NCBI RefSeq assembly: GCF_020882245.1
Contig: NC_083598.1
Location: 6,689,178-6,753,177, forward strand
From: Rhopalosiphum padi
Lineage: Eukaryota > Arthropoda > Insecta > Hemiptera > Aphididae
Reading direction: 5' to 3'
DNA: 64,000 nucleotides
In this document: positions 43,640-58,998 of the stretch, piece after piece
Layout: each line of letters starts with the position of its first letter
Position numbering within the stretch: position 1 is the stretch's first letter
Position numbers and translations under genes: made by a program
Notes under the pieces: model-generated
What the model saw: only the letters and a program-made list of their open reading frames with translations
What the model was told of the DNA's origin: nothing
Database searches by the model: none

Positions 43640-44000
43640 TTATCAGTGACCGCGCCATCGTGGTGGAAACTTTGACCGGCACACACCGTGACAGACGTGT
43701 AACAACGCCATGACAACAATATTATTATCATCATCCTCTTTTGCGCAGTTACTTTTTACGTGTCGCCGGTTAATATAGATTGATAACGCGCGCGTGTGTA
43801 TATGTGTTTGTATTATGCTTTTTTTTCAGGGCTGTTGACAATAATGATGGTTGTCCCGTTGTGTGGCCTACGAAATAATGCCTACGGACTTCGGGAGACA
43901 TCTCGAGACAGTGACAGATGAGCGTTTGGTTTTTCCGTTGTCGAGACCGCGTTGATAAGATATATTTTTCGCGATCCGTATACAGGACGATCGTTTTATC
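43640..44000. promoter_or_regulatory. CpG-rich patch with acceptor-like site
   Basis: The sequence is GC-richer than its surroundings. A T-run ending in CAG (43819-43829) looks like a plus-strand acceptor and is followed by about 30 open codons in one frame before TGA. The peptide matches nothing I know, so I do not call an exon. Confidence 0.2.
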
Positions 44001-46398
44001 ACGAGTGCGATTGTATATTCGAAGATTTTCGAGTTAATTCCATTTCAGTATTTCTTTTAAATCGTAAAATATTATAAAATGATATAAGGTAGTTTTAAGT
44101 TTTTAATAATCGCGTATAGGTACCAATTTTGTACTTCTACAATATAGACGCAACAACGTTAAAAATTCAAAATAAAAATTGGAATAATTATGATAAGTGA
44201 TAACGAATCTTTAATAACAGAAATCTGTGATAATTTCCTAGTTTATGAGTTATAGGAGGAATTATAGGGCATAAATGCGAAAATTTACCGCGTACAACGT
44301 TAAACGATCATACTGTATACATGATTACATGAATGGGTTAGGTACAACACTTCACCCAACTCCTGCCCCGATCACCACAAACGGATACCGATAAAAGGAC
44401 GAAGAAAGGACGCACAGCCCTCGCACACACACGATAATAAAAACATATACCCACCTGATAAAGAAACAAAATTTTGCATTTCTGGGCTTTTTCAACCAAC
44501 CTGGTCCGTGATTGATGATTTTTTAGCGGTCTATCCCGGATCGGTAGCAGGGCATAGTATTTTTGGATTAATACAATAATATTATAATTTTATACACGTG
44601 TTGTGACTTAATGTTACGTCTAATATAATAGATTGATAGACATTAGTAGGATTTACTGTACCGTATCTACTACATACTTATCCCCATGCGGCAAAATTAA
44701 AATTATTCAGAGTAACAAAAAAAAGGTTGAATTAAAATAGTTGAAACTTGATTTAAAATCATTAATTTAATTTAAAAATAAAAAATAAAAATCATCGAAT
44801 TAATTTTCAAACTTTTTTAATTATTTATATTTTTTATTTAATCTTATAATTTATAGATATTAGAACTTATTTAAAATAGTATCAGTGGGTATTTTTCACA
44901 GTTCTATTTCTATATACATTCGTATTTACTATGTGTTACTTACCATGAATATTGAATATATACCGATACAACTTATTAAACATTTGCCAACACACGTGAG
45001 CTATTTAAAATGGACTAATGTATATCTAAAATAGCTTTACAAATAATAGCTCATAGAAAGTATTTTAACATTTGGCAGCCATAAAAAATATTATATTTAA
45101 TTCTCTAATTAAAGCTATAGTTTTTGACACATTATATAATATTCTTATGAATTTTAGCTACATTTGTGAAAATTAAAAATGCAAATTCGAAATAATATAT
45201 TGACCAATTTTTCAGCACGACCAAGACAGTATACTCTATACAGTCTATACTCTATAATATTAAAGAGCAAAAAAATATTATTCTTTCAATATTATTTATG
45301 CGTATCTACGTATGCAATAATTTACAATAAATCGCGAATAATAATTAAACAAAACTAATTTTCTCGATTCCAGTTAGATCGTTTTATATTATTTATAGAT
45401 TCGAAAAATACTATTAGGTATACGTATTTATTACGATTTTATTTACGATTATATAATCATTAAATGTCACCTTTAATTTATGAAATATCACAAACATTAT
45501 ATTGATTATTATTTGATCGGTTAATATTTTATTCTATAGGCCAATAATTAGAATATAACAAGAAATTAATTTTATATATTTATTTTAAATTTCATACCGA
45601 TATTGTGCGAAACAAAATTCAAATAAGACCTATTATACCTAACACATTGCTTTAATGTTGTTCTCGTTTGGCTGCTGTAATTACGTACACATTTAAATAC
45701 AAACGTGTCTAAATAATTGCTAATAAAAAGGGTACATAAATCTTTCGCACGTGTTCCGTAAGATAAATAAATATTTATATTTTTCTCACTTCCTTGTTCA
45801 CGGTCTGTTGATTATAACGAGTGTAACCCACATCAGTTTTTTAACTGAACGACTGTCAAAATAAAAAAGTGATTAATAGAACAACGAGGTGTTCATTTAC
45901 GTTTGGAAAAAAATTTGAATACGACCTGGTTCGTATACATACGTATACATCAACCGATGACCGAAGAGTGAAAAAAAAATATAGATAATGCATCTAAACA
46001 TAATTGGAAGAAAATAAATTATTTACGTATTTATTTTTGCATAATTATGTAACTAAATTAAATAATTGCCTTTAGGCGTTTATCTAATTAATTCAAAAAT
46101 AAAAACATACCTACCTTATGTTATAAATTCATAATAATATTAAATTTTAAGGGTTTTAAGTCAATAAGGAGAAAAATAATTATTAATTAATCTGTTAAAA
46201 ATAATGTATTATATAGTATATTAAATCATAACTGACAAAAATTAAAGTTTACAATAATATTATATACATTCCACAAAGGAATGATTTATGAAAACTTTGT
46301 GGTTTGTGGTCGATTTGAGAGTAGGAACGAAATAAAAGAGTTAATATTATTTTTGTAATCATTCGGGATAATTCTCTTATAAACGGATTCTTGTAATA
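44001..46398. other. AT-rich non-coding stretch
   Basis: I see nothing supportable here. Confidence 0.5.
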
Positions 46399-46429
46399 TT
46401 GTTTAGGGACTATTTGACTGCAAGCTCAT

Positions 46430-46630
46430 ATCGTCGGTCATTGTGGTACGAACGGGTACAAAAGCGGCGTACTGGCCTGGGGATGATTTTCGAACCATCC
46501 TTAGATAAAGGGACTCGTTTAGGGTGTTTAGCAAAACTTCTGCATCGCGTCCGCACTGTATATTGGTATTATGGACGTTTGCGGGGTAGTGGACTGGCCG
46601 CGGCGGAACGTGCGACGGCTTTCACTTTAT
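46430..46630. promoter_or_regulatory. CpG-rich patch, unidentified
   Basis: An 87-codon plus-strand frame (46399-46662) crosses this patch but begins at a non-ATG codon, ends in an AT-rich Phe/Tyr run and has no recognisable domain. It is treated as composition-driven. Confidence 0.2.
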
Positions 46631-46662
46631 TATTATATTATTTTTTTTTTCATTTTCATTAA

Positions 46663-49600
46663 GTCCTAGGGGTTATCTCATATGAAATCGTATATTCGCC
46701 AATTTTCCCGTACGACGTGTAAGCCGCAGGTATAAACGTACATACTTAATGTTTTCATCAATTCTGTAATAATACAAATATTCTCCCCCTCCTCAAGAGT
46801 TGAATATATCAGAGATAAAATTGAAAAAACACTGACTTTGGATAAGTCGAAAAGAAAAATACTCGACAGCCGATTCCATTTACTTCGTCACAAACCTCAA
46901 ATCAAAGTGCACACGAATCTCATCGTGAACAAGCCCTTTTACAGCAGCAGCAATATATAATCTGATGGAATTCGAATTCAGGGTTATGTGAAACGATCAC
47001 AAATGCGTACTTACAGACCATCACTTTCTACGTACCATCACTTTTGTACCATGTCAAGTGCCCGACTCCATTGCACACACACGACTCAAAAAATTAAACA
47101 GTGCTTTAGCTAATAGCTATACTAAACGATATAAAAAGTTTCCGAAACGTTACAAACCCATCAATAACAAACTATACATAGCTTCAACACAATTTTAGCG
47201 AACCTTTTCACGGACTCATAAGACCTATAGTAATTGCAGTTGTGTGCTAAAATGAATATCGAATTTAGTTATTCTTATTACATCTATAGAGTTGAAAATA
47301 TATTTTTTTTTCTTTATTATTTAGATTTGCTATGTAATACAAACATGATATTATGTATTGAAATAGTATAATATTATTATGGAGTACAATATTATTCGGA
47401 TCATGAGTTTTAGATATTAGTCATAGGAAAAACCAGCTACAGCTTGAAATGATGGATGGCTATCGAGAATGATTATAATCACCTGTGTTATTATACTTTA
47501 AATAAGCACACGACCGACCAACTTCTATTTCACAACGATATTTGATGGTATTCAAAAAAATATGTTACGACACGTCACGTTTTATTTTATATTGTCTTAC
47601 GATGAGCGGTTTATAATATTATCTATTCATATCATTAATATATTAACTACATATAATATCATAATGAGTTGGACTGGTACATATAAATTAAACACAAGTA
47701 CATAAGTATACTTATATCTTAATAATAATAAATTATAACTATAACAATAATATTAGCAGTTCAACCACATAAACTTTTAATTTTAATACATAATGTTTAC
47801 GAATTTACGATCTATGGACAAAATAATAATACAATAGGTAATCAGTATTTATATTTATTTGAAAAAAAAAATAATAATAATAATAATAATAATACGAATG
47901 ACAAAATTATGAAATCGCCTTCATAATCTATTAGTGCCACCCGACCACGGACAAAGTTAGTCAGAGAAAATTATTTTTTGATTTTTTATTTACATCGTGT
48001 TTTTACAGTAAAAAAAAAGTTTTCGTCGTTTTAATTATTATCTATTATTTAAATATTTCATTTTCATTTTCGTTTATGAATATACGGAAGACATAAAACA
48101 TATGTCTAGCTTTTTATTCGTAAATATAATAATATCAATACTATTTCCCACATATTCGCTCATATATTATCTTTTGCTATGATAAGTAGGAAATTTAGTT
48201 TAATTAATTAATATTTATTTTTAAATTCATTTTATTAAATTTCATAATTTAACAGGTACGAAAAATTATTATTTGTATCAGTTTAAAGCTTAAACTTTAG
48301 TGGGTGTAAATGTGTAATGAAATTAAATATATTTAGCTAATATCTAATAGGTATTAATAAAAATGAATAATTTTCCTTCTCCATTTGTTGTATAATGTTG
48401 TATAAATGTAGGTAAAAACCAAAAATTGGTTGCCAAGTTGAGCACTAATAAAAAAAATAATTTTCGAATAAATTTTTCTTAAAATAAAAATAGACGTGAT
48501 TCCAAAACAATGACGTTAAAGAATAAACAAAGAAAACAAATATTGGAGAAATACTGAGTGTACCAGAATGATAATCAATTAGTTTTGATTTATTAAATTG
48601 CTTTTCTGTTTTACGATCAATTAATAATAAATAATATATATTATGAATGTGTATTGTGTGTTATTACGTTTAATATTTCATCATACACGATTCAATTCAA
48701 TTTGTAAAAATTAAACTTAGAATTTCAGTCTTAAGAGAATATATAAATAAAACAATATTTATCATCATAAATTATACTAAAATTATTTTCGATTTCAAAT
48801 GTATTTTAATATAAAATACTGTAATGATAATAAATACTAAAAATTCATCTGTTGTCATCAAAAATATATTACGGTGTTTTGCGATCGTCCTTAATTTTGA
48901 CAAGTATGACAAGCAAGTCAAATAAATAAATTAAATAATTATTTTAAAAAAAAACAGAGAGTTACTATTTCATTCACTCACAATTTTTTTTTATATCAAA
49001 TTAAAAAAAATATATCTGCTATACGAGTAATTATTGTAAGTTAAGGGTTTTTTTATATTTGGATTACTTCGATCTATTTAAAGTAATAATTATTGATATA
49101 TTTTCGATACACTTTATCGAGGTGAATAAGTGATTTTAAATTTAGTTTAAATATAGATTTCATAAATACATTATCATCAAATATCACTTATCGAGTAATA
49201 GTTTTTATCTATTTTTAATATTCATACTACCTCAAAATCACGATGATCTATTTTTTTTAAACTTTAATCGAACATAATATTTATTTTCCAAATCAATTTA
49301 TTCTCTGCATTTTTCCAGACAATAAAATTCAACGATCCTCAAATACTACGACTCATTGACAACCATTTGTATGCACATAATTTTTTTAATTATTTTACTC
49401 CATTTTCAAGCATTTAAAATCATCAAATTCGTCAAATCAGTAAATCGTGAACATCGATCACACGTGGTGCTAGACAATTTTGTATTTTAATAATTATTGT
49501 TAAGTATCATAATATAACATAATACTAGTAAGTATAGGTCTTTCGTTATATTATGTTACATTTTTTTATATATATTTTATACACACACTCATATATATAT

Positions 49601-49970
49601 TAAAAGGTACGTCGTGAATTATGATCAAAAGCGATAATCACCGTTAAATAGTTTCTACTTTTCCATTTTTTTTTCTATAGGATAGATAGATATACTGGTT
49701 TGCGTATTATTACACCGTAGTTGTCGTTATATTATTATTGATCGATTTATAATAATAATCATAATAATATTATACTTTTTTGTCGTCGTCCCATTAACCG
49801 GGTTACAGTGACATCTTTAATTACGACACGATAATAATATATCTCCACGTGATTATACAGATATACATTTAATATAATAATAAAAATACGTGAGAACGTT
49901 GTCGTCTATGGGTACCTCTACCTATATAATAGCAATACTGCTACCACACGCATATAAACACAAATACATA
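46663..49970. other. AT-rich non-coding stretch
   Basis: No gene seen. An ATA array lies at 47870-47893. Confidence 0.5.
47870..47893. repeat. (ATA)n microsatellite
   Basis: About eight ATA units follow an A run. Confidence 0.85.
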
Positions 49971-49979
49971 ATACATACA

Positions 49980-50015
<36 letters not shown>

Positions 50016-50025
50016 TATATAATAT
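49971..50025. repeat. (ATAC)n followed by (AT)n microsatellite
   Basis: About ten ATAC units run into an AT dinucleotide tract. It is the same tetranucleotide family as the repeat at 25909. Confidence 0.9.
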
Positions 50026-50069
50026 ATGTTATAGAAAAAAAAATATAATATATACATTATACTATTATA

Positions 50070-50340
50070 GCGTCTCGCATGGACCGTCGAGACGGAATAC
50101 TGGTCCAATCGAAGAAATAATAACGCGCGCGCCGTCGGAGTCTGCGTCCGAACACCGTGGGTACTCGTCTTTCCCACGAAACCCCTTCTCCCGTGACCCG
50201 AAGTCGGCGTCGGTGGTTACCGCGACCGTATAAATTATTATCATTATAAACGGTCGCGAGGACGCACTCGAGGAATGATTTTTGTTTTATCTCCACCACC
50301 CGTTCACGACGTGCGGACTGTTGATCAAAAACCGACAGTG
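50070..50340. promoter_or_regulatory. CpG-rich patch next to a microsatellite
   Basis: The sequence is CpG-rich with GCGCGCGCC near 50122. Overlapping minus-strand frames of 78 and 151 codons run through it, but neither resembles a known protein and both extend into low-complexity AT sequence. It is a possible promoter or 5' UTR. Confidence 0.2.
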
Positions 50341-53300
50341 ATTTATAGTCTTTTCTTCTTTTTTTTTTTATGAAAATCTGTCGTAGCGTTTCTTCAAAAA
50401 ATATCATAATAATTATTATTGTTGCGGCGGGGCGTATAAAAATAAGGACATACCTATTTAACAGACGGCACTCTGTTGCATAATATAAAATATTAAAATA
50501 TATTACTCTCAATAATATGATTTATAACATCGTTGTAACGGTAAATAAAAAATAATAATTTTGTACTGCAAGGCGTAATATTTTTACAATATAATATAGT
50601 AATATTATAGCAATGGCAATATTAAATAGGATATCGATACTTTTAATTGGCATGGCGCGTCAGATGGTATATATAATATAATAATGATATACCCAAGATG
50701 ATACTTTTTCTTGGTAAACACTCGTTTTTTCAAAGTATGAACGTTTTTGTAAAAATATATTTTAACTTTTTAATTAAATTGAAATTATAACAAACCAACA
50801 TTATTGAAAAATTATTTTATTTTAAACTGTCGTAAATGTTTAACTTTTTTGAATAACAGTGTATATTTTTAATTTTATAATATTATTGTAAAGCAAAATA
50901 TATTTTTTTAAATTTCAATGTACCCTTATTACATAGAAATCGAATTTAAGACATTTAGTTCGGCAATTAGTTATAGGTAACTTATAAGTATTTAAAAAAG
51001 TTTAAGCAGATAGAGAGGGGTAACCCAAATGTATTCTACTAAACATTGGTTCACTACTCTGATCATTGTAACTTTGAATAGAATATATTTATGTACAAAT
51101 ATAAAATATTTAATAAAAAATTATTTTTTGAAAATTACAATTTTAAACGTACGCTGTCATTCAAAAATTATAAAAATTTAAAACAATATTTTGGCAATAA
51201 AAATATTATGAATTTTGATTTAAAAAAAATATATTTATTTTAAAAAACGTTAAAACTTTTCTAGAAAATAAGTTTACCTATAAAATAACCATAAATATAT
51301 GTATGTGATAATGTAGTACAAAACGAAAATATTGTTATTGTAATTATTATGGTTATCCACCAGACACATTTTTTCTAGTCGGTGAATAGATTGAATTCGA
51401 GCATTATTATGATGGTGATGTGAGTTTAGATGCAACACACCACTAAATTTTATCATAATACAGTATATATTCGAGGAAAATTAATGGGACGTTTCCGATC
51501 TGCTATACGTGGATTCAGACGGATGGATAGCCATTTATACTATTTATGCTATTTATACGTATACGTATTTAAACGCATAATTATTACGCTTAGTGCTTTT
51601 GTATCCTAAGTGTGGTGCTTAAAATATTACAGCATCAGTAAATTATGTTTTTTTTTTAGAAATAGTTGTTCTTAAAAAGTACAAACTTTTCATTGTCTTA
51701 ATCAGGTTCGATCTGCATGGTATTTCATTAGAAATTTCAGGTAATTGAGAAAATTTATACATTTAGTAACAAATGGTACAAATAATAGTGTTTTAATAAA
51801 AGTAATAAAGCGACATTCTTTTTGCTATAATTATTATGATAGTTACTTTTTTTATTCATCGACTGTTCTCCACAAACTACCCCATTGCTTATAATTTTGA
51901 ATAAAGCCGGAAGTAACTCTCTGTATATCCGAATTAAAATATAGAATATGAACAACTATTGAAACATCGGAATTCTGCTTATAATAGCAAAAAAGTCCAA
52001 TCCCACGGTTCGTAATACATCTCATTTATTTATGAAAGTGTATATAATAATATTATAGTTTCCATTATTAAACATAAAATACACAATTCATTTTCGGCTA
52101 CATTTATTATGAATAATCCCATAAAATTTAATAACTTTATTTTTTAATAAAATTCCAGTAAAATAAATACGTACATAAATTGTTTGCAACTTTTTGGATT
52201 TAATATAATATAACATCAACATTTAAGACTTAACATTGTTTCGTCTATAAAATATGTGTCTTGCGTTAAGTTTTCCCATAAAGTTAAATTTTTCATTAAA
52301 CTCGATATGTAAATAAATCTAATTTTATCTCGTTGTCATTATGCTAAAACTATAATATGTAAATTATATTCTTACTGTTAGCCTGTATTTGTGTTGAATG
52401 TTGTTCACATGAAATCACTCACCTGCAATCAAAAAAAAAAAAATACATATTTAATTTAATTTATATGATAAATTTATAATTCCGCATACGGACGTAATTT
52501 AAATGTTATCCTGGTTATATTATGATGTACTGTTGCCATTTGTCGTGTATGATGGCTGAACTTTAAAACGTAAAAGTAGATGATTCAAAATTAAGTTTCT
52601 TACAACGTGTTTCAGTGATAAATAAGTACCTAATAGTTCATATTATAGTGACCACGTATTTTATACACAACGCCCACAATATAATTTAAGTTTGTAAACA
52701 GCAAATGTTCGAAAATAATTTATAAACGTCGTGATTAATATGGCTTTCAAATTTAAAATTACATCACACCTCTATATAATACGTACAAACATGCACAAGA
52801 TACCAACCCAAAGACAATAATACCTCCGTGAAAATATCTATCGTTGGTACAAATAATTAACGTGACCTGCCATGATTATATAGTTTCAATAAACCTTAAC
52901 CAAGACCAACTCATGAGATATAAACGTTAACACATCATATACGTTTAATGATATACGTATACGTTTTTCCTATAACAATATTATTTATATATTATTTTTT
53001 ATCAAAACATTTCTCGGATGATTTTATAAAATGTATATCAAAGTTAATCGACTAAATAAGGATATCGTGTGCGCAGTGTGCATGTTATATTCTAACAAAA
53101 TATGACTTAGATCGATCAGTTAGTTGATGAGTAATTTGCATATTTAAAAAAATCGCTAAACCGACAATAATGTAATCATTATAAAAATGTAATTTCATTA
53201 TACACCATTTCAAATGTGAATAATTTAAATTTACGTAAAGAAAAAGGCTTATATGTTCGCAGAATTAAATCTAACCAATAGCCATGCGTGTGTAAAGCAT

Positions 53301-55129
53301 ATGAACTCAGAACTGCTATACATTATATAAATTATATATAAGTATTAAGTATATTATTCATATTACAATTGTTTTTTTATTTAAATACACGAGTTTTTAT
53401 ATATTCAAAATAATATACTAGGACACTAGATAAGTTAATTTATTTTACAAGCAGCGTAAAGTGGTTCATTGAAACATACGCTTACTGATTTTTTAGCTGA
53501 GTAACTATATGAAGATTATCCAAACATAAACCAATGAAGATTTTAACGAATCACCTTGTACACTTTACTTATAATATATACTTATATTTTAATTAGATTT
53601 TGATAAGTATGTTATGTATTATATTATTATGTATATTACTGTTTATGGTTGTATATGTCATCAATTGATCACTAATAATGATAAATGTTTCTAATAATTT
53701 TTTGTATGTGCTCTGCCCAGATTAAAAGATAGTTATAGTTGGGCCACTTGTGTTTAAATTAAGATATTTTATTAAAAATTAATTTCTGCTTACCAGTATC
53801 AAATTCATTACAATAATTGATATTATAAGTTATAACATATGCATCAATAAATAATATAATAATTCCACCCTGACCTATAGATAATATTTAACAATAATAA
53901 AACATTATCCACTAAGATTTACCTACTTTTGTAAATAATTACAACACAATTAATAAGGATAGGTGTTTTTTGTATTCATTAAAACAAGAAATAATCACGA
54001 AACTACTGCTCATAAAAAGGCCTACAAAAATAGGCAATCCGCCAACGGGTATTCAATATCCATTACGTCAGAGGTGAGCCGAAGACTTGTAGGAGTGCCA
54101 TAACGATTTTTATAACGCGATTAAATAATTTTTTCTTTTATTATTTTTCACCTCTTTTTGGCATAGTTTATTTTATGTACATTATCATTAATATGTTATA
54201 TTATTCAAATTTATTTTAACATTTAAAATCAACAAGTGCACTATTGTTAAAGGAAAATACTGAAGTGCTATTTTTAACTTTCGAGTACTTATGAAACAAT
54301 TTACAATTTATTGATACTGACAATAATTTTTTTTAATATATATTCGTATAAGAAACCGACATAATATACATAATATATCATGAATATTTTTTTCATGTTT
54401 TAGTACGAACACACGGAGTACGATAATATTACGTTCATTATGTCAGTCATTACAACTTTCATAAATGAGATATTATAATGGACCGGACACACTATTCACA
54501 CGCCACGTGTCACCGTGTTTTTTGCTATATCATCATTGTTAGTGTGAAAAAAAATATTTAAGTAAAAGGTAAATATTATAAATATGGTTTGACTATTAAC
54601 TCTTTAATATAATGCGATTCTATCCTTAAATTGTTTATAATATTTAAAATTGTCCTATCGACATAGACAATTGATAAAATGTTTCACAACTGCTTTATAC
54701 AATGAGCCAATAGCAATTACCACGTGCTGGCCGTGCTGCTTAAAGGTTCGTTTACCGTTTTACACTGTAACTCGTGCATTTAAACATAATATTAATATAT
54801 TGAATTTGACGAGGAGATATTAAAACGGCGATAATTATTAGTTCTATTTAATGTTACACTCATAAATTATATACGCGTTTATAGAAACCAGGAACTTGGC
54901 ATGCACGTTAAACTGTGCTTCTCCTTATTTGTTTTTAAATACACAACTGCATATTAAGAATGATTTATTGTTTTTGTGCCCCTCCCTTTTTTCCGTTGCT
55001 AGATCCGCTCTTGTGCCCACATACATACTAGTAGATCACTCTATCTCTCTCTCGCACACGCCTGCATTATTTTCTCATCTCCCAGACACGTATGCAATGT
55101 ACGCATAAAATATTTGTAAAAATATACGT
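50341..55129. other. AT-rich non-coding stretch
   Basis: I see nothing supportable here beyond short A/T repeats. Confidence 0.5.
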
Positions 55130-55430
55130 ATTCGCCATTCGACGTGCGCTACAACGACGTGAATAATTGACAAAATGATAATATTACAATCAAAATATTC
55201 GAAATATTATCGTTCGTGAAAAACGAGACCATTCCGTCGCATTTACATACAGACCACAATATTTATCGTAATAAACGCCGTCGTTTACGACGATAATAAC
55301 ACGACAATAAATAATAATAAAATAATGATATACTCGTATTAAACGGCGTGACGACCGGCGGCTAAACGGCGTCGCTGACCGACCTCAGCTTCGTCACACA
55401 TGAAACGGCTTATTTCGTCTCCGCGATACG
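55130..55430. promoter_or_regulatory. CpG-rich patch with repeated TAAACGGCGT
   Basis: TAAACGGCGT occurs twice about 20 bases apart near 55341 and 55362, amid many CGACG words. It is a possible regulatory region; no exon is recognised. Confidence 0.2.
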
Positions 55431-57049
55431 TTTACGTTTTTAATAGAGCTAAAATTGTTTATAGTACTCGTAGTTATATTATATATTTGAATAATTCGTT
55501 GGGCCATTGTCAACTCATTCCCGAAAATCATGTTATCGATTTTATATTACTTTAACATAATTTATTATATTATTATGTAGTTAAATTTACAATACAAAAA
55601 AAAAATAGTAATACAGTAATACATATCTCCAAGACCTGTCCTTATTTAGAATATTAGAACTTAACTATTATATTATAATTTATAATACATATATTGTTTT
55701 ATACATAGATACGAAGAATTAATAATAAATCATTCAATTATATTGAAATCGCTATTTTTTAATTAAATAAACCACTAATTTACTATTAATTATTATATAA
55801 TTATATACTATCTAAGTACTTATTAAATTGTACAAATATTTATGTGATTTAATTGTTTTTGTGATATGTATATACTATATAGGTTTATTATCTCAAAGCT
55901 ATGACAAAATTATATTGAGTTTATGCACATTTTTTATTATAATAAGATTATAATTTAAGTTAACTTTTTTTTCCATTTCATAATCTATTTTATTGTTTTT
56001 TGTGTAAATAAATTTGTTTTAGTTTAAATTAGTATAATTTGTAAGTTTACATAGTATTATACACAGTACTTGAAAATAATATGAAATCCACAAAGAACAG
56101 AATATGTACCTTATATTGTATAGAAGAGTAAAATATTATTAGTATATAATATTAATTAACTTATTTATTTTTGAAAACTTTTTTAAAAATAAATAGTATA
56201 TACTAGTATACTACATAGTTTAAATATCATAAAATTCTTAAAACAAATTTATTTTAAAAGGTACTTAAGTTTACTTTTAAATTATTTTTTGTTATGATTA
56301 TATACCTACATATATTGAGGTAAACATTTTTAAGTATTTTCTGTTAGTATACTTACTTGAAAAATTATAATTTAGTTTATTTCTACAGAAATATTTTATA
56401 GTACATAAAATATAATATATTAATTAGTCAATAAACAACAAGCATTTAACATGTAATATTTTGTTTATCTTTTAATTTCTAACATTAATAAAAACATAAT
56501 TCAAATTCAGAAACCAGTAACTATATAAATATTATAACATAATATATATCATATTATCACGTTATCGTATAATCGTTAAGTATGCAACTACAATATTTCT
56601 GCAAATAAATTTTATATATTAATTATCATATTATTAATTTTTTATTTTATTAATTTACTTATCAGTTATCAAATAGAAAAACATTGATTGGTGCTAGGTT
56701 ATTATGCTAGGCTAATGATGTAACGATATATAATTTTGTGATGACAATTTAATGAATTACACGTCGATGATCACAATTAAAAATAACTATGATGATAGTA
56801 TACGTGTAGTATTAATTATACTATTTATACTATATTGATGTACAAATTTGATTCGAAACATCATTATTCTTATCATAACAATATTTTTTACAACAATTTT
56901 TGCCAAAGAAATAAAGTTTATAATATTTTTAGTTTTGGCAAAATTTGATACCTTTTTAATATTTTATTACAAAAATGTGTTTTATACAATTACGTTAATA
57001 TTTTTGTATTATAGGATAATAATATCATTATTTTATAATGACGGTATGG
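55431..57049. other. AT-rich non-coding stretch
   Basis: The sequence is very AT-rich. An open frame at 56848-57093 is Ile/Phe-rich and looks random. Confidence 0.5.
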
Positions 57050-57433
57050 TGCGATTGTACGCGAGACCAAAAAGCCGATCTTCCGTACTGTGATAGTTCG
57101 ATTTTGCCCCTCCCCACCGAAAAACTTTTTTTATCCGACGAGCGCATAAACTTTTCGAACCGAATCGGTACAACGTTTTAAAAGGTTTTACAGGGGCGGA
57201 GAGGCCAGAGGGTGTGGTTCCGATCGGTTTCGGTGGATGTATGTATATTTTATTGCACTGTATACACACGGACATTTTACGATTGCCTGAACACGCGGTA
57301 GCTGCGCGGCGTCTAATTTATATACTGCGTCGTCGAGATATTCCAACAGCGTTACACGCTTCGCGCCGAATGAACCCGCCAACCCGCCTTTCCAGCCCAC
57401 ACTTACGGCCTCGCGAAAAAGCTCTGCTATCAT
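57050..57433 (-). other. CpG-rich patch with candidate short first exon
   Basis: A minus-strand frame starts ATG at 57433 (A at -3) and after nine codons (MIAELFREA) meets a strong donor-like GTAAGT at 57401-57406, in phase 0. Read through, the frame stays open for 81 codons, but the product matches no family I know. It could be a first coding exon of an unrecognised minus-strand gene whose other exons lie to the left, or a regulatory patch. No partner exon was found. Confidence 0.2.
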
Positions 57434-58998
57434 GTTGAACGATTATTTTTTTGACAAAGTGACGAGAAAACGAGACAAAAATGCAGTCAACGACCTATCT
57501 CACGTCCGTTTAGTTGTCACGGTCATTATACTACATAATATTATTAAAATGTTACTATGTGATAATACAGTTTGGCTACGTACTTTTCATAATATTATTA
57601 TAGTGTTGTTATAATTAAAATTCGAGGGAGATCAGAAGATTCGTTATCACAATTGTCATTTCTCGTACGAAACTACGAAATAATGAACAATATTATAAAA
57701 CATTATGATACAGACGATATTATAACCACGTGTCCATGCAACAAAATTATTTATCGGAAGTCGCTAATATTTTGACGCGCTGAACTACATACAATTATTA
57801 TGCAAAATAAAGTTTACAACGATTAGCATATTATTATATCGTTGTAGTAGTTGTATACATATTATGCGAACGTAAAGCGCTCAATAATACGGTAATTTTT
57901 TTTCCCCGATAAAAAATCCATAGGCGCGGGTTGGAGGGAAAAATGTAGTTCAAAATGAAAAATCTTAGATAAAACGGCCGAATCTGTCGACAACAGCCAC
58001 AAAAATGTAATCTACATTATTATTTTTTGAAACACTAGTCGTGAACATTATGACGGTGATGACGTTTCATTATTTTTTTGTCGGGATGTGTACATTTTTT
58101 TTTCTTTAGATTTAGATTAAATATTTGTAAAGAGCGACGCGTCCAATACAACGAAATGTACGATATTTACAATGAAAAATTGAAATGTCACTCTTTCTAG
58201 ATTACGATAGACACAATAATGCAGTAAGCTAATGCCACCACAAACATCGCTTGCTGATCTCGCTGATCCCGTATAATATAATTATACGTTATATTATTTT
58301 GATATTTTGTCAACGTGCATCGTGCAAGGTCGAAATACAAAATACACATTTATTTTGCATTATTGACAATGATATAGGTAATGTACACTTCATATTATAT
58401 AATATTAATTTACACAACATTACCAACATATATAAAAACCACGGACTAAGGTCTACGATATGTCCGTGATACAAAACGAATAATCCTAAAAAAGTTACCA
58501 ACTGATAAGTGATTAAAATAGGATAACACGTTTTACTTTTTGCCGTGAACGGCGTGAACTAAGATATTTTAGTCTGTGCTTTTTGCGTTTTTAATTTTTA
58601 TACTGTTTAAAGACATAACAACACAGCGTACACCTATTGTATGATAATTTTATGAACACATTTTCAATACCGTTTATAAACGCGATTTATTTTCCCCTGC
58701 CACCTCCGCCCAACCAACGATAACAATATTACATACTATTTTTATGATTGTCCTTTCGAGCAGCAGTTTCACTGTACCGACGACCGTCGTCCAAATAACA
58801 AATATAATAATTCCATTGAAATAACTATTTATAATAATAATTGTAGATAAAGAAAACAATATATTTTTCAATTCAGATAAAAATACTTTTATACGCTTTT
58901 ATTTTTAATTAAAATTGTCATCTACAAGTAACTGGTATTGTTTTAAGGGGAACGCAGTTTCTGACGAGTTGTCACTACAGAGAATATTATTATATTAG
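57434..58998. other. AT-rich non-coding stretch before the 985-bp transposon
   Basis: I see nothing supportable here. Confidence 0.5.

Noticed and set aside
43819..43920. Acceptor-like T-run and CAG followed by 30 open codons
   Set aside because: The peptide is unrecognised and there is no partner donor exon. Such sites are common by chance in T-rich DNA.
46399..46662. 87-codon plus-strand open frame in a CpG-rich patch
   Set aside because: Non-ATG start, a low-complexity Phe/His tail from a T run, and no domain.
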